Notes: generated from the letters alone by a model not told the origin. 64,000 nt of DNA from a cyanobacterium PCC 7702 (GCA_000332255.1 KB235926.1:2226769-2290768), one strand, 5' to 3'. Numbered from the stretch's first letter, positions 54,597 through 63,999 are shown. A program made the numbers and translations.

Positions 54597-57031
54597 GTTT
54601 TTTGTATTTGTGGTGTGGAATGATCTTGCTGATACTCTTCTAGTGTAAATGCATCCACTTCAATAGCGTCATTGCGAGCTACTTGTGCTTCGTGTAGAAT
54701 TTCAGCCTCATGTTTGCTAATTATCCCTGCTTCTAGTGCTGCTGCAATCAAGCGTTCTGGTTTTTGGCGCGGTAATTTAGCGATGTGACTTTTGGCTTTG
54801 ATGGTTTGTAGAATGGTCTCGGCTTGGAACGATAGAACAAAAGCGCGTTCTAAGCGTCCCAATGCTTCATCTGCACTAGTAGGAATGTATATACCTGCAG
54901 TCAGTCTGTCTCGCTGTTCTCCTGGAGTTTGAAGGCTGCGGGCAATTTTACTCCCGAGGCGATCGCAAGGCAATTGACCGATGGGATTGACTCGCCACCA
55001 CCAAGCGATCGGTCCTTGTAACAAAATACCCAGTATTGGTACGGGCATATTACTAAAAATACCCTCAAATCCCTGCTGAATTTGAGCAAAACTGTATTGC
55101 ATAGCCCAGTGTACAAAAGGCAAGTCTTGTGATAAAGAGCCTTCTGCTTCGAATCGCCGTAGGGTAGCAGTTCCTAGATACATCCAAGATAGAATATCAG
55201 CAAATCTTCCTGTTAACTTTTCCCGTCGCTTCAGCGTACCGCCAAAACAAAACAAAGCAATATCTGTTAGAAAAGCGAAGGTAGCAGATGCCCATTGTAA
55301 TTTGCGGTAATATTTGGCTGTTGCTCCACCTGTAAAATTAGCTGCTAGATAGCCGCGGGAAATACTAAGAAAAGCAGCGCGGAAAGCATTACGTATCGCT
55401 AGCCCGACGTGATTCCACAACGCTTGGTCAAAAGCTTTTATGTCTGAGCGTTCGAGAGCGACTATTTCCGAATAGACATAAGGATGGCAGCGAATTGCTC
55501 CCTGGCCGAAAATCATCATCGTTCGGGTCAAAATATTCGCTCCTTCCACAGTAATCGAAATGGGTGTAGCTGTATAAATATTTGCCAAAAGATTTCTCGG
55601 TCCGCGACAGATTCCCGCACCTCCGAGAATATCCATACCGTCATTGATAATCTTGCGGGAAAGTTCTGTGAGGTTGTACTTGGCGATCGCCGAAATTACC
55701 GCGGGTTGCTCACCCTTATCCACCGCACCGCAGGTGTAAGCACGAGCTGCTTCCATCAGATACGTCAACCCCCCAATGCGAGCCAAGGGTTCTTCGATGC
55801 CTTCAAAATAGCCGATGGGCAAACCAAATTGCTGCCGTACTGTTGAATAAGCACCTGTCACTCTTGCTACCAGCTTGGCAACTCCCGTACAAGTAGCTGG
55901 AAAACTTATACCTCGACCAGCTGCCAAGCATTGCATCAGCATTTTCCAACCCTGACCGGCTTGTTCTATACCACCGATAATTTGGTCTGCGGAAACAACT
56001 ACGTCATGTCCTTGAGTAGGTGAATTGTAAAAAGGTACACCCATTGGATCGTGACGCTTTTTCATCAAAATACCAGGTGTATTTGTAGGAATTAAGGCAC
56101 AGGTAATACCTACATCTTCCCCCTGACCCAAGAGATTTTCTGGATCTCGCAACCTGAATGCCAGTCCCAACAAAGTAGCGATCGCGCCCAAGGTAATATA
56201 TCTTTTGTTCCAGTTCAACCGCAGATAAAGTTTGCCATCTTCACCTTTAAACAGTACTCCTTCCGATTTAATACTTGCTGCATCTGAGCCAGCATTTGGT
56301 TCTGTAAGGGCAAAACAAGGAATTTCTTCTCCCCGAGCCAGACGTGGTAAGTAATAATTTTTCTGTTCCGGTGTGCCGTAGCGCAGTAGTAGCTTAGCAG
56401 GTCCTAAGGAGTTTGTTACACCCACAGTGGCAACATAAGTAAAAGAACGAGATGCTAATTTTGTCATCACACAACTGTAGGCAAAGTTGGAAAAGCCCAA
56501 ACCTCCATACTCTTTAGGAATCATCATTCCCAAAAAGCCTTGTTGTTTGAGATAATCCCAAACTGGAGGCGGTAAATCCTTATGACGGTAAATTTCCCAA
56601 TCGCTTGCCATCTGACAAAGTTGTTCTACCGGTCCATCCAGGAATGCTTGCAGTTCCGGTGTTACCTGAGGTAATGGTTCACTTCTTATTCGTTGCCAAT
56701 CAGGTTGACCTGAAAAGAACTCACCATCTATCCAAACGTTTCCCGCTTCTATTGCTGCCCGCTCGGTATCAGAAATTTTTGGTAGTAAATTAAATTTTTT
56801 TATACCATGAAGCAAGGAAGCAGTAAGAAGCGATTGCCTCAGAACAGGCACGTTCAAAATCGCAACTACTATGCCAAATAACGCCCAAATCGGAACAGAT
56901 ACTTGCCATGCTGCCAGTATTAGCGCAAAATATAGCGACCACATCCACAAGGGAACACCGATGTAACCCAGTAACAGAAATAAGACAATGAATGTGGAAT
57001 TAAAAATCGCTGGATGAAGGAGGTTGTTCAT
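54545..57031 (-). CDS. fadE: FadE-type acyl-CoA dehydrogenase
   Basis: First oxidation step of beta-oxidation (acyl-CoA to trans-2-enoyl-CoA). I place the start at the ATG at 57031, preceded by GGAG at a good distance, giving 828 residues. The layout matches E. coli FadE (814 residues): N-terminal hydrophobic helices (about 5-75), acyl-CoA dehydrogenase N, middle and C domains (SLGPAKLLLRYGTPEQKNYYLPRLARGEEIPCFALTEPNAGSDA, LRLNWNKRYITLGAIATLLGLAFRL), the ITVEGANILTRTMMIFGQGAIRCHPYV region with the catalytic Glu, then a DUF1974 C-terminal domain. Last gene of the fad unit, 79 bases after fadA. The 3' end is altered by a tandem duplication. Confidence 0.94.
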   Translation of the reverse strand: MNNLLHPAIFNSTFIVLFLLLGYIGVPLWMWSLYFALILAAWQVSVPIWALFGIVVAILNVPVLRQSLLTASLLHGIKKFNLLPKISDTERAAIEAGNVWIDGEFFSGQPDWQRIRSEPLPQVTPELQAFLDGPVEQLCQMASDWEIYRHKDLPPPVWDYLKQQGFLGMMIPKEYGGLGFSNFAYSCVMTKLASRSFTYVATVGVTNSLGPAKLLLRYGTPEQKNYYLPRLARGEEIPCFALTEPNAGSDAASIKSEGVLFKGEDGKLYLRLNWNKRYITLGAIATLLGLAFRLRDPENLLGQGEDVGITCALIPTNTPGILMKKRHDPMGVPFYNSPTQGHDVVVSADQIIGGIEQAGQGWKMLMQCLAAGRGISFPATCTGVAKLVARVTGAYSTVRQQFGLPIGYFEGIEEPLARIGGLTYLMEAARAYTCGAVDKGEQPAVISAIAKYNLTELSRKIINDGMDILGGAGICRGPRNLLANIYTATPISITVEGANILTRTMMIFGQGAIRCHPYVYSEIVALERSDIKAFDQALWNHVGLAIRNAFRAAFLSISRGYLAANFTGGATAKYYRKLQWASATFAFLTDIALFCFGGTLKRREKLTGRFADILSWMYLGTATLRRFEAEGSLSQDLPFVHWAMQYSFAQIQQGFEGIFSNMPVPILGILLQGPIAWWWRVNPIGQLPCDRLGSKIARSLQTPGEQRDRLTAGIYIPTSADEALGRLERAFVLSFQAETILQTIKAKSHIAKLPRQKPERLIAAALEAGIISKHEAEILHEAQVARNDAIEVDAFTLEEYQQDHSTPQIQKTVRSQYFSTSNCSQSVL

Positions 57032-57109
57032 ACATAACTCCGAATTTAAATTCGCTCTCAAGTAGAAGGAAGAAACAAACAAACATTCCTTTCCTTGTGC
57101 TTTTTTGTA

Positions 57110-58297
57110 CTAGTTTTGGACTGCAAAGTTCTCAAACACTGCTGCTGCTCCCATTCCACCGCCAACGCACATTGTCACAAGACCGTAGCGAACACCACGT
57201 CGCTTCATTTCGTGGAGAATAGTAGCTGTCAATTTTGCCCCCGTGCAACCTAAAGGATGACCAAGGGCGATCGCACCACCATTGACATTTACAACCTCCT
57301 GATGCAAACCAAGTTTGCGAATCACAGCCAGACTTTGGGCTGCAAAGGCTTCATTGAGTTCGACCAGTCCGATATCATCTAAAGTTAAACCCACCTGCTT
57401 GAGGACTTTTGGCACTGCTTCTACAGGACCGATACCCATAATTTCCGGCGGAACCCCAGCTACCGCATACCCCAACATCCGTCCTAAAGGCTGCACACCG
57501 AGTTGCTCGAGTGCGCGATCGCTCATCACTACTGTCGCTGCTGCACCATCCGACATTTGCGACGAGTTACCAGCCGTAACCGTACCATCGACCCGAAACG
57601 CAGGTGACAATTTAGCTAAAGCTTCTAAGCTAGTATCAAGACGTGGTCCCTCATCTACTTGAAAAACTTTCTCTATCAACTGTAACTTGCCATCTACGTA
57701 CAAATTTTCTCGTAGTTGTAAAGGCACAATTTCTTCAGCAAAGCGGCCTTCGGCAATTGCGGCTAAAGCCTTTTGATGCGATCGCAAGGCAAAGGCATCT
57801 TGATCTTCACGAGAAATGCGATACTGCTGCGCTAAGTTTTCCGCCGTCAGACCCATCGTGGAATAAACTCCGGGATTGTTTGCCAATATCTCTGGGTTCG
57901 GAGCTAAATAATGACCTCCCATGGGAATCAAGCTCATTGATTCAGCTCCGCCCGCAACTATTACTTCTGCTTGTCCTGTTACAATTGCCTGATGTGCTAT
58001 TGCAATGGTTTGCAATCCAGAAGCACAAAAACGATTAACAGTAGTACCCGGTATAGAATCAGGTAAGCCTGCTCGCTGGACTATAACTCGCCCTAAATTA
58101 AATCCCTGTTCAGCTTCCGGAAAAGCACAGCCAAAAATCACATCATCAATGCGAGCTGGATCTAATCCTTTGACTCGCTCAATCGCAGCTTTGGTAACAA
58201 CTGCTCCCATATCATCCGGACGCATGTTGCGTAACGTACCGCGCGGTGCTTTGCCAACGGCAGTCCGAACACTGCTTACAATGTAGGCTTGTTTCAT
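57110..58297 (-). CDS. fadA: Acetyl-CoA acyltransferase (3-ketoacyl-CoA thiolase)
   Basis: Thiolytic cleavage of 3-ketoacyl-CoA to acetyl-CoA and a shortened acyl-CoA. It is 395 residues, normal for thiolases. The nucleophilic Cys is in [10 protein letters not shown] (Cys 91), the catalytic His in [15 protein letters not shown] and the second Cys in [15 protein letters not shown]; all three are present. The ATG at 58297 follows an AGG-type ribosome-binding site. It lies between the FadN-type gene and fadE on the same strand, consistent with one operon. A biosynthetic (PhaA-like) role is less likely given the FadE neighbour. Confidence 0.95.
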   Translation of the reverse strand: MKQAYIVSSVRTAVGKAPRGTLRNMRPDDMGAVVTKAAIERVKGLDPARIDDVIFGCAFPEAEQGFNLGRVIVQRAGLPDSIPGTTVNRFCASGLQTIAIAHQAIVTGQAEVIVAGGAESMSLIPMGGHYLAPNPEILANNPGVYSTMGLTAENLAQQYRISREDQDAFALRSHQKALAAIAEGRFAEEIVPLQLRENLYVDGKLQLIEKVFQVDEGPRLDTSLEALAKLSPAFRVDGTVTAGNSSQMSDGAAATVVMSDRALEQLGVQPLGRMLGYAVAGVPPEIMGIGPVEAVPKVLKQVGLTLDDIGLVELNEAFAAQSLAVIRKLGLHQEVVNVNGGAIALGHPLGCTGAKLTATILHEMKRRGVRYGLVTMCVGGGMGAAAVFENFAVQN

Positions 58298-58325
58298 GTT
58301 TTTTCACCTAATTACTAACTGTTGT

Positions 58326-58357
58326 AGACGCGCGAAGCGCGGCTTCTCGTTAGAGAA
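58326..58357 (+). repeat. Copy 2 of the AGACGC...GCGGCTTCTCG hairpin repeat
   Basis: AGACGCGCGAAGCGCGGC followed by TTCTCGTTAGAGA; its centre is a CGCGC-GAA-GCGCG hairpin. It lies in the gap between fadA and the upstream hydratase/dehydrogenase gene. It is the same repeat family as the copy at 30763-30795 (minus). Confidence 0.55.
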
Positions 58358-58455
58358 GAGAAAACAAATGGCGCGAGGAAATACTAAACTCAGGTAATGC
58401 TCGAGCATCAAGGATAGGAATTTTTCTGTCTTTCTTCCCATCTTGGAGCCTGCTT

Positions 58456-60828
58456 CTAATTTCGCAGTGGCTTTTTCCTTTTGAGCATATGAGCAATCCG
58501 CTCTTGAGTCTTGGGTTGTTGCAACAGCGGTAAAAACTTTTCTCGTTCTAATTGCAGCAGGTATTCTTCATCAACTAAAGCAGGTGCGGATAGTTCTCCA
58601 CCGGTCATCACATAAGCTAACTGTTGAGCGAGGTAGCGATCGTATTCGCTAATAAAACCTCCCTGCTGCATAATGCAGGCAGCATGTTCCAACACAGCGG
58701 CCGCGGGACGCCCCAGGACCATAATGGCATTACGCTTTGGAGGCGGTGTATAGCCCGTTCGTTCCAGACACAACACTTCTTGTTTGGCAACTTTCAATCG
58801 CCAATCTGCGTTCATCACAATTTTAGTTTTGGGTGAGAGAAATCCCAATTCCTGGGCGTGGTAAGCACTATTAGATACTTTTGCCATGCCAATAGTTTCA
58901 AAGGCTTGGCGTAAAAAAGGCTGAATGTGTTGGGGCGATTCACTTGCTGCTTTATCAGTTGCCCAAGTTGCCATACGCATAATACCGCCTGCACCCGGAA
59001 TCAGACCAACGCTGAGTTCTACCAAACCAATATAGCTTTCGGCTGCTGCAACAACGTGCGGACAAGCCATTACTAACTCACAACCACCTCCTAAAACACG
59101 CCCCACAATTGCTGCAACAATAGGTTTGGGGAAATAGTGGATTCTTTGTAGAAGTGATTGAAACTTGACAATGAGGTTGGCTATGCTGGAGTAGTTTCCT
59201 GTTTGTGCCAACATTCCTATTTCTGCCAAATTGGCTCCAGCACAGAAATTCGCACTGTCATTACCAATTACCAATCCTCGAATATCTTCTGTTTCGATAA
59301 TATCCAGGACTGTAGCTAAACCGTTTACTACCTGTAGGCTTAGGGTGTTGCCTTTGGAGCGAAATTCGTACAAAACTACGCCATCTCCTAAATCCAACAG
59401 CGCCGCCTCCGCATTTTGCCACAGTGTTCGTTTTGGATCTGCTTTCAACGCCACCAGCAGTTGCTCCCCGGGTAGACCGCACTGCCTCGTCAAGTTAATT
59501 TCATCTTCCAAAGAAGATAGTGCCGTTGTCTTCGGATAGAAGACAGATTCGCTTCTCAAGTCTTCTGGCTTGTGGGTTTTACTTTTCTCCTCTACCCACT
59601 TTGGCACTGCAATACCAGCAGCTTTCATATCTGTTAGTACTGTTTCAAATCCAAGCGCATCCCAAATTTCAAATGGACCGAGTTCCCAACCAAATCCCCA
59701 GCGCATGGCTTTATCAATATCGGCGGGATTGTCGGCAATTTCGGGAATGCGACTAGCACTGTAGGCCAAGATATTTAAGGTTAATCGCCGGAAAAAGTCT
59801 CCCGCCCGACCTGGGTGTTGGTAGAGAATTTGTAGGCGTTTCCTTAAGTCATGAATTTGACTGAGCGCTTCGATATCTCCTAAGTTCATAGGCTTAGCTG
59901 GTTCGTAAGCCAATGTTTCTGGATTGATAGAGAGTATTTCCTCACCTTGCTTTTTGTAAAATCCTTGACCTGTTTTCACCCCCAAGTTCCCCATTTCTAC
60001 TAGCTTGCGGAGCAATTCGGGAACGCGAAAGATTTCTCTACTTTCATCGTCAGGAATAGCCGGATAAAGGTTATCCGCTACATGCACCAGTGTATCCAAT
60101 CCTACTAAATCGGCTGTGCGAAATGTTGCTGATTTTGGTCGCCCGACTAAAACTCCTGTCAGAGTATCAATTTCTTCAATAGAATATCCCTGCTCTGTTA
60201 AAGCCTGAAGACCGAGCATGGTCGCGTAGATGCCAATGCGGTTGGCAATAAAGTTAGGAGTATCTTTTGCCACTACTACTCCCTTGCCTAAATACAGGCT
60301 CGCAAACCACTGCATTCTTTCCAGAACTTCAGTAGCGGTATTTTTTGTCGGAATGAGTTCTAGCAACTTCAGATAGCGTGGAGGGTTAAAAAAGTGGGTA
60401 CCTAAAAATCGTTTTTGGAAAGATGCAGAGCGTCCCGAAGCAATAGTGTGGATGGGTAAACCACTGGTGTTGGTAGACACGACTGTGTCGTCGCGGATAA
60501 CGCTTTCTATACGTGCCATTAATTGCTGCTTTATAGGGAGATTTTCTACCACCGCTTCGATAACCCAATCCACATCCGCAATTCTGTGAAAATGCTCGTC
60601 AAAATTGCCCAAAATGACCCGACGGGCAGTTTTTTCTGTAAAGAAGATAGGCGGAGACTGTTTTAAAGCTTTTTTGAACGCTGTTTCCACTATTTCATTT
60701 TTATTGCTGCTATTGGCGGGAATGTCTAACAAATGTACGATCGCTCCTGCATTAGCAAGGTGAGCAGTAATTTGGGTTCCCATGACCCCCGCACCACAAA
60801 CTGCAACTGTCCGAAATGGCTTAAACAT
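58456..60828 (-). CDS. fadN: 3-hydroxyacyl-CoA dehydrogenase/enoyl-CoA hydratase (FadN type)
   Basis: Second and third steps of beta-oxidation on one chain. It is 790 residues, close to Bacillus FadN (about 789). The N-terminal NAD domain VAVCGAGVMGTQITAHLANAGAIVHLLD (about 8-35) and catalytic His in GTHFFNPPRYLKLLEL (about 145-160) are intact. The C-terminal hydratase domain (about 470-700) has both acid residues, LGGGCELVMAC and GLVELSVGLIPGAGGIMRMA. Thus it is not the E. coli FadB order (hydratase first), but the dehydrogenase-first FadN order. It is the second gene of the fad unit, 113 bases after the acyl-CoA ligase. Confidence 0.94.
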   Translation of the reverse strand: MFKPFRTVAVCGAGVMGTQITAHLANAGAIVHLLDIPANSSNKNEIVETAFKKALKQSPPIFFTEKTARRVILGNFDEHFHRIADVDWVIEAVVENLPIKQQLMARIESVIRDDTVVSTNTSGLPIHTIASGRSASFQKRFLGTHFFNPPRYLKLLELIPTKNTATEVLERMQWFASLYLGKGVVVAKDTPNFIANRIGIYATMLGLQALTEQGYSIEEIDTLTGVLVGRPKSATFRTADLVGLDTLVHVADNLYPAIPDDESREIFRVPELLRKLVEMGNLGVKTGQGFYKKQGEEILSINPETLAYEPAKPMNLGDIEALSQIHDLRKRLQILYQHPGRAGDFFRRLTLNILAYSASRIPEIADNPADIDKAMRWGFGWELGPFEIWDALGFETVLTDMKAAGIAVPKWVEEKSKTHKPEDLRSESVFYPKTTALSSLEDEINLTRQCGLPGEQLLVALKADPKRTLWQNAEAALLDLGDGVVLYEFRSKGNTLSLQVVNGLATVLDIIETEDIRGLVIGNDSANFCAGANLAEIGMLAQTGNYSSIANLIVKFQSLLQRIHYFPKPIVAAIVGRVLGGGCELVMACPHVVAAAESYIGLVELSVGLIPGAGGIMRMATWATDKAASESPQHIQPFLRQAFETIGMAKVSNSAYHAQELGFLSPKTKIVMNADWRLKVAKQEVLCLERTGYTPPPKRNAIMVLGRPAAAVLEHAACIMQQGGFISEYDRYLAQQLAYVMTGGELSAPALVDEEYLLQLEREKFLPLLQQPKTQERIAHMLKRKKPLRN

Positions 60829-60941
60829 AATTTCAAGTCTCCATAAGTTAAGTAGAGTTCAGAAGAAGGTAGATGGTAGACGGCAGCAAAAACAAGTAAA
60901 GTTAAGCTATATTCCTTGTGCTTTTTTGTTGCTTGGTAGCT

Positions 60942-63107
60942 TTAAATATTCAAGGATTGTGCAAATGCAGGACAATCAGCTTGAGGTATGGAAGGACAAC
61001 AAGAAAATAACAGGCTATGTTGTTCTTCTACCTTCCCTGTCTGGGTAATCTCGTGTTTTTGTGTTCCCGCGTCTGCGTACATGGCATCAATTTCTTTGGC
61101 AAAAGCTTTGAGGATGTTTGCACGTTTTAGTTGTCGTTCCGGCGTCAACATGCCATTTTCTACCGTCAGGGTGGCATTGACTAGTTGGAAACGCTTTACT
61201 GTTGACCAGTGTGGTAAATGACAATTTGCTTGGTCGACTAATGCTTGATAAGTGGCAATAATACACGGATGCTTGAGCAACTCTTGCGTTGGTAGATTTA
61301 TTCCTATGGTCGAAGCATAGGAATGCAGGCGGTCTAGATTGGGGAAAATTAGCATGGCGCAGAATTTGCGCTCTGCTCCCACAGCTACTGCCTTTGCTAC
61401 CAAAGGAGATTGTTCTAACTTACTTTCTATTGGTTGTGGTGTCACGTACTTACCTGTGGAGAGTTTAAATCGGCTTTTCTTCAAACCAGTAATTTTGAGA
61501 AAACCGTCAGCGGTAAATTCTCCAAGGTCGCCTGTGTGCAACCAACCGTCTTTGTCGATCAACTGTTGAGTAGCTTCAGGGTTTTTGTAGTAGCCTGGAG
61601 TAATGTAAGGACTTCTAGTGAGGATTTCTCCATCTGGAGCGATCGCAACCTCTACCCCAGCAATTGGTACGCCTACGGTTCCAGAACGGTTGAATTGTCC
61701 GCGATTGCAAGTAACGGCGGAACTTGTCTCGGTCAAACCATATCCTTGCCAAATTCTGATTCCTGCTGCAGCAAACAAGTTTGCTATTTCTGCTTTTAAT
61801 GCTGCACCTCCACAAATAAGGTATTTGAGACGACCCCCAAATACTGACCGCCATTGCCAAAACACTAGCTTGTCTGCCAACTTCAACATCAAAGCATATC
61901 TTCCTCTGGGTGGATTTCCTATTTCATAACGTTTGGCAAGGTTGAGCGCCCAATTGTAGATGCGCTTGCGAAATGCTATCTCGCTCCATCCCGAAGCAGA
62001 AACAGAAAACTGTAAAGGTGAAAATTTCCAATCCAAGGAAGATAAACGAAATCTCTGCATTTTTGAGTGGCGCAAGCGTGGAATTTGAGTTGCAAACCAG
62101 CGGATGCTAAAAAGGTTATGTTTGGCTTTTGTTTGAGCGATCGGCTTGGTTGCTTGAGCTGCTTGTTCCAAAATTTTGTTATAAATCCTTTCTAGTAATA
62201 GGGGTACTGTGGCAAATACAGTTGGTTGCACTTGTTCGAGATGTTTGATGACCTGATAAGGGGTAGTAAGATAAATGCTGTGCCCGTAGCGAATGTGACC
62301 GTACAAAAAGACGCGAGCAAAAACGTGCGTCAAGGGTAAATACGAAAGCGCAACTTCCTTAGCACCAAATTCTAAATCGGGAATACCGCTAAACATCGCT
62401 AAGGCATTACCAGAAAGGTTTTCGTGGGTCAGCATCACTCCCTGCGGCTTTCCCGTAACTCCAGGAATATAAATAATAGTAGCTAGATCGCTAGCTGCTA
62501 GTTGAGACCGCAGCAGCTGCTGCTTGCTTTGTGATAATAAAGCCTGTCCTTTGGCACGGATTTCTAAAAGCGAAAATACTTGAATTGCTGGCGGTAATTC
62601 CGACCATTGTGGCTGTTGTGAGTACTGGTTTTGTTGTCCATCGGTATCAGCAACGATCGCTATCTTTAAGTGGGGTGTAGAGTGCAAGTAAGGAGCAATC
62701 TGAGAAAGCAAGTTCAAATCAGAAACAATCAGGACTTTTGCTTGCGAATGCTGCAAAATAAAGATGATGTTCTCTAAAGTCTGGGTTAGGTCAATAGGTA
62801 CATCCACCAAACCAGCTAGCAAGCAACCCATGTCAGCAATGCAGAAGTCAACATCGCTGTGCATCAACAAGGCAACGCGATCGCCTTTCTCTAACGCCAA
62901 ATCCACTAAAGAAAGTGCCACTTCCCAAGCAGCCTTTTGCAATTCTTGATTGGATAGAGCTTGCCAACCCTTTTTTGTCCATTCGTTCAAGGCCTGGAAG
63001 TTGGGGTGGCGATCGCATGCTTCCTCCAATAAAGAAGGTAAAGTCCGCCCCAATAGAACTTCTCCTGGGTTAGGCAGAGCTTTATAAGTCTGAACTGACC
63101 ACAACAT
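60942..63107 (-). CDS. fadD: Long-chain acyl-CoA ligase (AMP-forming)
   Basis: Activates fatty acids with ATP and CoA, the entry step of the operon. The start is the ATG at 63107 (a TTG four codons upstream is the alternative), giving 721 residues, longer than the roughly 650 of cyanobacterial Aas. Conserved motifs: YGLTETSSAV, LHTGDLGEF, and the catalytic Lys in FKLSTGKYVTPQPIE. The nucleotide P-loop reads IYIPGVTGKPQGVMLTH where YTSGTTGKPKGVMLTH is usual, so Ser, Thr and Lys positions differ; activity may be reduced or altered. The last 45 residues after IDAMYADAG look non-homologous. First gene of the fad unit. Confidence 0.9.
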   Translation of the reverse strand: MLWSVQTYKALPNPGEVLLGRTLPSLLEEACDRHPNFQALNEWTKKGWQALSNQELQKAAWEVALSLVDLALEKGDRVALLMHSDVDFCIADMGCLLAGLVDVPIDLTQTLENIIFILQHSQAKVLIVSDLNLLSQIAPYLHSTPHLKIAIVADTDGQQNQYSQQPQWSELPPAIQVFSLLEIRAKGQALLSQSKQQLLRSQLAASDLATIIYIPGVTGKPQGVMLTHENLSGNALAMFSGIPDLEFGAKEVALSYLPLTHVFARVFLYGHIRYGHSIYLTTPYQVIKHLEQVQPTVFATVPLLLERIYNKILEQAAQATKPIAQTKAKHNLFSIRWFATQIPRLRHSKMQRFRLSSLDWKFSPLQFSVSASGWSEIAFRKRIYNWALNLAKRYEIGNPPRGRYALMLKLADKLVFWQWRSVFGGRLKYLICGGAALKAEIANLFAAAGIRIWQGYGLTETSSAVTCNRGQFNRSGTVGVPIAGVEVAIAPDGEILTRSPYITPGYYKNPEATQQLIDKDGWLHTGDLGEFTADGFLKITGLKKSRFKLSTGKYVTPQPIESKLEQSPLVAKAVAVGAERKFCAMLIFPNLDRLHSYASTIGINLPTQELLKHPCIIATYQALVDQANCHLPHWSTVKRFQLVNATLTVENGMLTPERQLKRANILKAFAKEIDAMYADAGTQKHEITQTGKVEEQHSLLFSCCPSIPQADCPAFAQSLNI

Positions 63108-63519
63108 TTTGCCTGACAAGAGTTTAAAACTCTTTCCTTTACTAATACTTTTTGGAAATTTACAAACGATAACTTAAATTACATGCAATTTTTCGTTGTT
63201 AACTATTCATCCACAATAATTAACAAATAATTTCCTACCTTTTTATGTTATTTCTAAGGCTATTCCAGTCAGCTTGGATAACCATTCATCCAATTTGCTG
63301 TCTTGCTTACGTGCCATAATTAGATATTTAACCTGGATGCTAGCTTTTGATACCTAAGTCCCTAACCCTGAGCTATTTCTCTCTGACAGTAATTATATTT
63401 TTTAGACTTCGGCTCTGTCAGACCTAATTGTCTTTAAAGTATGTACTTAGTACATAATATTAATTTAGATCGGGATGGGGATCAAATTCCACCTTTGTAT
63501 CTTTTTCGCAAAACTACGC
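63108..63519. other. Promoter region of the fad operon
   Basis: About 410 AT-rich bases with the operator-like palindrome at 63118-63134, a possible -10 (TATTAG on the minus strand, 63147-63142) just ahead of it, and another TATAAT-like box near 63387-63396. No small gene was seen. Confidence 0.5.
63118..63134 (-). promoter_or_regulatory. 17-bp palindrome just upstream of the fad operon start
   Basis: AAGAGTTT and AAACTCTT flank a single central base, a perfect palindrome 10 bases upstream of the acyl-CoA ligase ATG. A TATTAG -10-like box lies 7 bases upstream of it, so a bound protein would cover the transcription start. This is the typical place for a TetR- or GntR-type fatty-acid repressor operator. 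As RNA it could also form a hairpin next to the ribosome-binding site. Confidence 0.5.
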
Positions 63520-63999
63520 CTATAAATTCATAGTTTTAGGCTGTAAAGAGGGAATTTTTATTTGACAAACTAATGGCTGATGATTTGTTTCTCTATGCAA
63601 ATGTTTTTCCAGCCAATTTCCCAAGTCTACCAACACATCTTGATAATTGATATCCAAATGTAAATCGTGGTAGTCACCAGGATAAACATGGCATTCTTTA
63701 TCTGCAAAGGTCACTTGTTCGAAAAAAGCTAAACTACCCTCTGGAGGTGTGACTAAGTCCTCACAACTATGCAAAATTAACAAAGGAACTTTTAAATCAG
63801 ATGCATGAGCTTCCACCCAATTCTTGGCAGCAAAAAATTCTGTAGCCAATCGGGCACTACTGTACTCATGCCGCAAAGGATCTTGAGAATGGGCAGTAAG
63901 TGCTTTGGAATTTGGCGAATTTGCACTGCGTTTAATACCAACCTTAAGGCTGAAACGCGGCCAAACTCGTGAGAGCATTAGCCCCAGTGCAACTTTCAA
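63520..63999 (-). CDS. Alpha/beta hydrolase, monoacylglycerol-lipase-like (partial, runs off right edge)
   Basis: The last 159 codons of a gene that continues beyond the window. The visible part is the C-terminal half of a lysophospholipase/monoacylglycerol lipase-type fold: DLKVPLLILHSCEDLVTPPEGSLAFFEQVTF with the catalytic Asp, and ECHVYPGDYHDLHLDINYQDVLVDL with the catalytic His. The nucleophilic Ser must lie outside the window. It is on the same strand as the fad genes and 412 bases upstream of them, so it could feed fatty acids to the acyl-CoA ligase, although it is probably a separate transcript. Confidence 0.78.
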   Translation of the reverse strand: MKVALGLMLSRVWPRFSLKVGIKRSANSPNSKALTAHSQDPLRHEYSSARLATEFFAAKNWVEAHASDLKVPLLILHSCEDLVTPPEGSLAFFEQVTFADKECHVYPGDYHDLHLDINYQDVLVDLGNWLEKHLHRETNHQPLVCQIKIPSLQPKTMNL

